Shown: in pieces, positions 13,169 through 13,342 of the stretch | Numbering within the stretch: the stretch's first letter is position 1 | Layout of the letters: each line of letters begins with the position of its first letter | NCBI GenBank assembly: GCA_964481185.1 | Contig: CAYZSY010000018.1 | Location: 1 to 13,342, forward strand | Source of the DNA: JAOAJC01 sp964481185 | GTDB lineage: Archaea > Nanobdellota > Nanobdellia > Pacearchaeales > GW2011-AR1 | Length of the DNA stretch: 13,342 nt | Direction: 5' to 3' | Notes under the pieces: model-generated | The model's database searches: none | What the model was told of the DNA's origin: nothing | Seen by the model: only the letters and a program-made list of their open reading frames with translations | Program-made: the position numbers and the translations under genes

Positions 13169-13176
13169 TATAAAAA
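13169..13176 (-). promoter_or_regulatory. TATA box for secG-nac
   Basis: On the - strand this reads TTTTTATA, centred about 25 bases before the secG ATG at 13147, a leaderless arrangement. Confidence 0.6.
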
Positions 13177-13226
13177 ACTATCTTTTAAATTGCTTTGTCC
13201 GGAAAGGAGAAAAGATAATAATTAAA

Positions 13227-13247
13227 CAAAAAAGAGTTTGAACTCTT
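13227..13247 (-). terminator. possible intrinsic-type hairpin with T-rich tail
   Basis: AAGAGTT 13232-13238 and AACTCTT 13241-13247 form a perfect 7-bp palindrome around TG. On the - strand it is followed by a T-rich run, suiting the end of a transcript from a gene to the right of the window. The rest of 13190-13342 is A+T-rich, and I see no convincing gene in it. Confidence 0.35.
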
Positions 13248-13342
13248 GTTTTATTACTTTCAAGAATAATTTTTCTTTTAATGTTGTATAAAATTATTTG
13301 CCAACCGAATTCTCTTTTTTTCATAAAAGCTTTTTTGTTTTT

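Noticed and set aside
13178..13324. 48-codon open frame on the - strand near the right end
   Set aside because: It overlaps the secG promoter and a terminator-like palindrome, and no family features are visible.
1..13342. CRISPR array, tRNA or rRNA genes
   Set aside because: No regularly spaced short repeats and no tRNA or rRNA signatures were found by eye; the T-loop-like sequence near 13235 lacks the rest of a cloverleaf.

Overview
The window looks like part of a compact, A+T-rich archaeal chromosome. Archaeal/eukaryotic-type information genes are present: ribosomal protein eL15, archaeal NAC with a UBA tail, a 56-residue Sec61-beta (SecG), and an archaeal-type topoisomerase I. Most transcription starts look archaeal: a TATA-like box is centred about 25-26 bases before the ATG, implying leaderless mRNAs. 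The small genes, a bacterial-type methionyl-tRNA synthetase and terse intergenic regions fit a DPANN-like lineage (Woesearchaeota/Pacearchaeota-like). That placement is inference, not shown directly.

Bases 1-1850 form an accessory zone. It holds two small orphan genes (a hypothetical protein on + and a Nudix hydrolase on -). Each has its own promoter and is flanked by inverted repeats. Around them lie two diverged copies of a structured intergenic element and one long imperfect hairpin. The zone ends in a 28-bp palindromic site with the 11-6-11 layout and CATAA-N6-TTATG core of a Xer/dif site.

Bases 1853-4952 carry xerA and topA on + with a one-base gap. With the dif-like site this makes a compact chromosome-resolution and topology module. 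A small unknown gene follows (4984-5349).

Bases 5375-6706 carry, on the - strand, eL15 and a short Fic/Doc-type protein with an overlapping ribbon-helix-helix partner, a likely toxin-antitoxin pair. From 6707, metG (+) encodes a bacterial-type MetRS fused to a C-terminal EMAP/Trbp111-like tRNA-binding domain. A perfect palindrome lies over the upstream edge of its promoter.

Bases 8632-13342 are on the - strand. In transcription order (right to left) they are secG-nac, a 141-residue unknown protein, minD and a predicted lipoprotein. minD is interrupted in its Walker A P-loop by a 464-residue intein with a two-motif LAGLIDADG endonuclease and an extra helix-turn-helix region. The most notable items are the dif-xerA-topA module, the MinD intein, and the paired structured repeats with cassette-like gene flanks beside the dif site.
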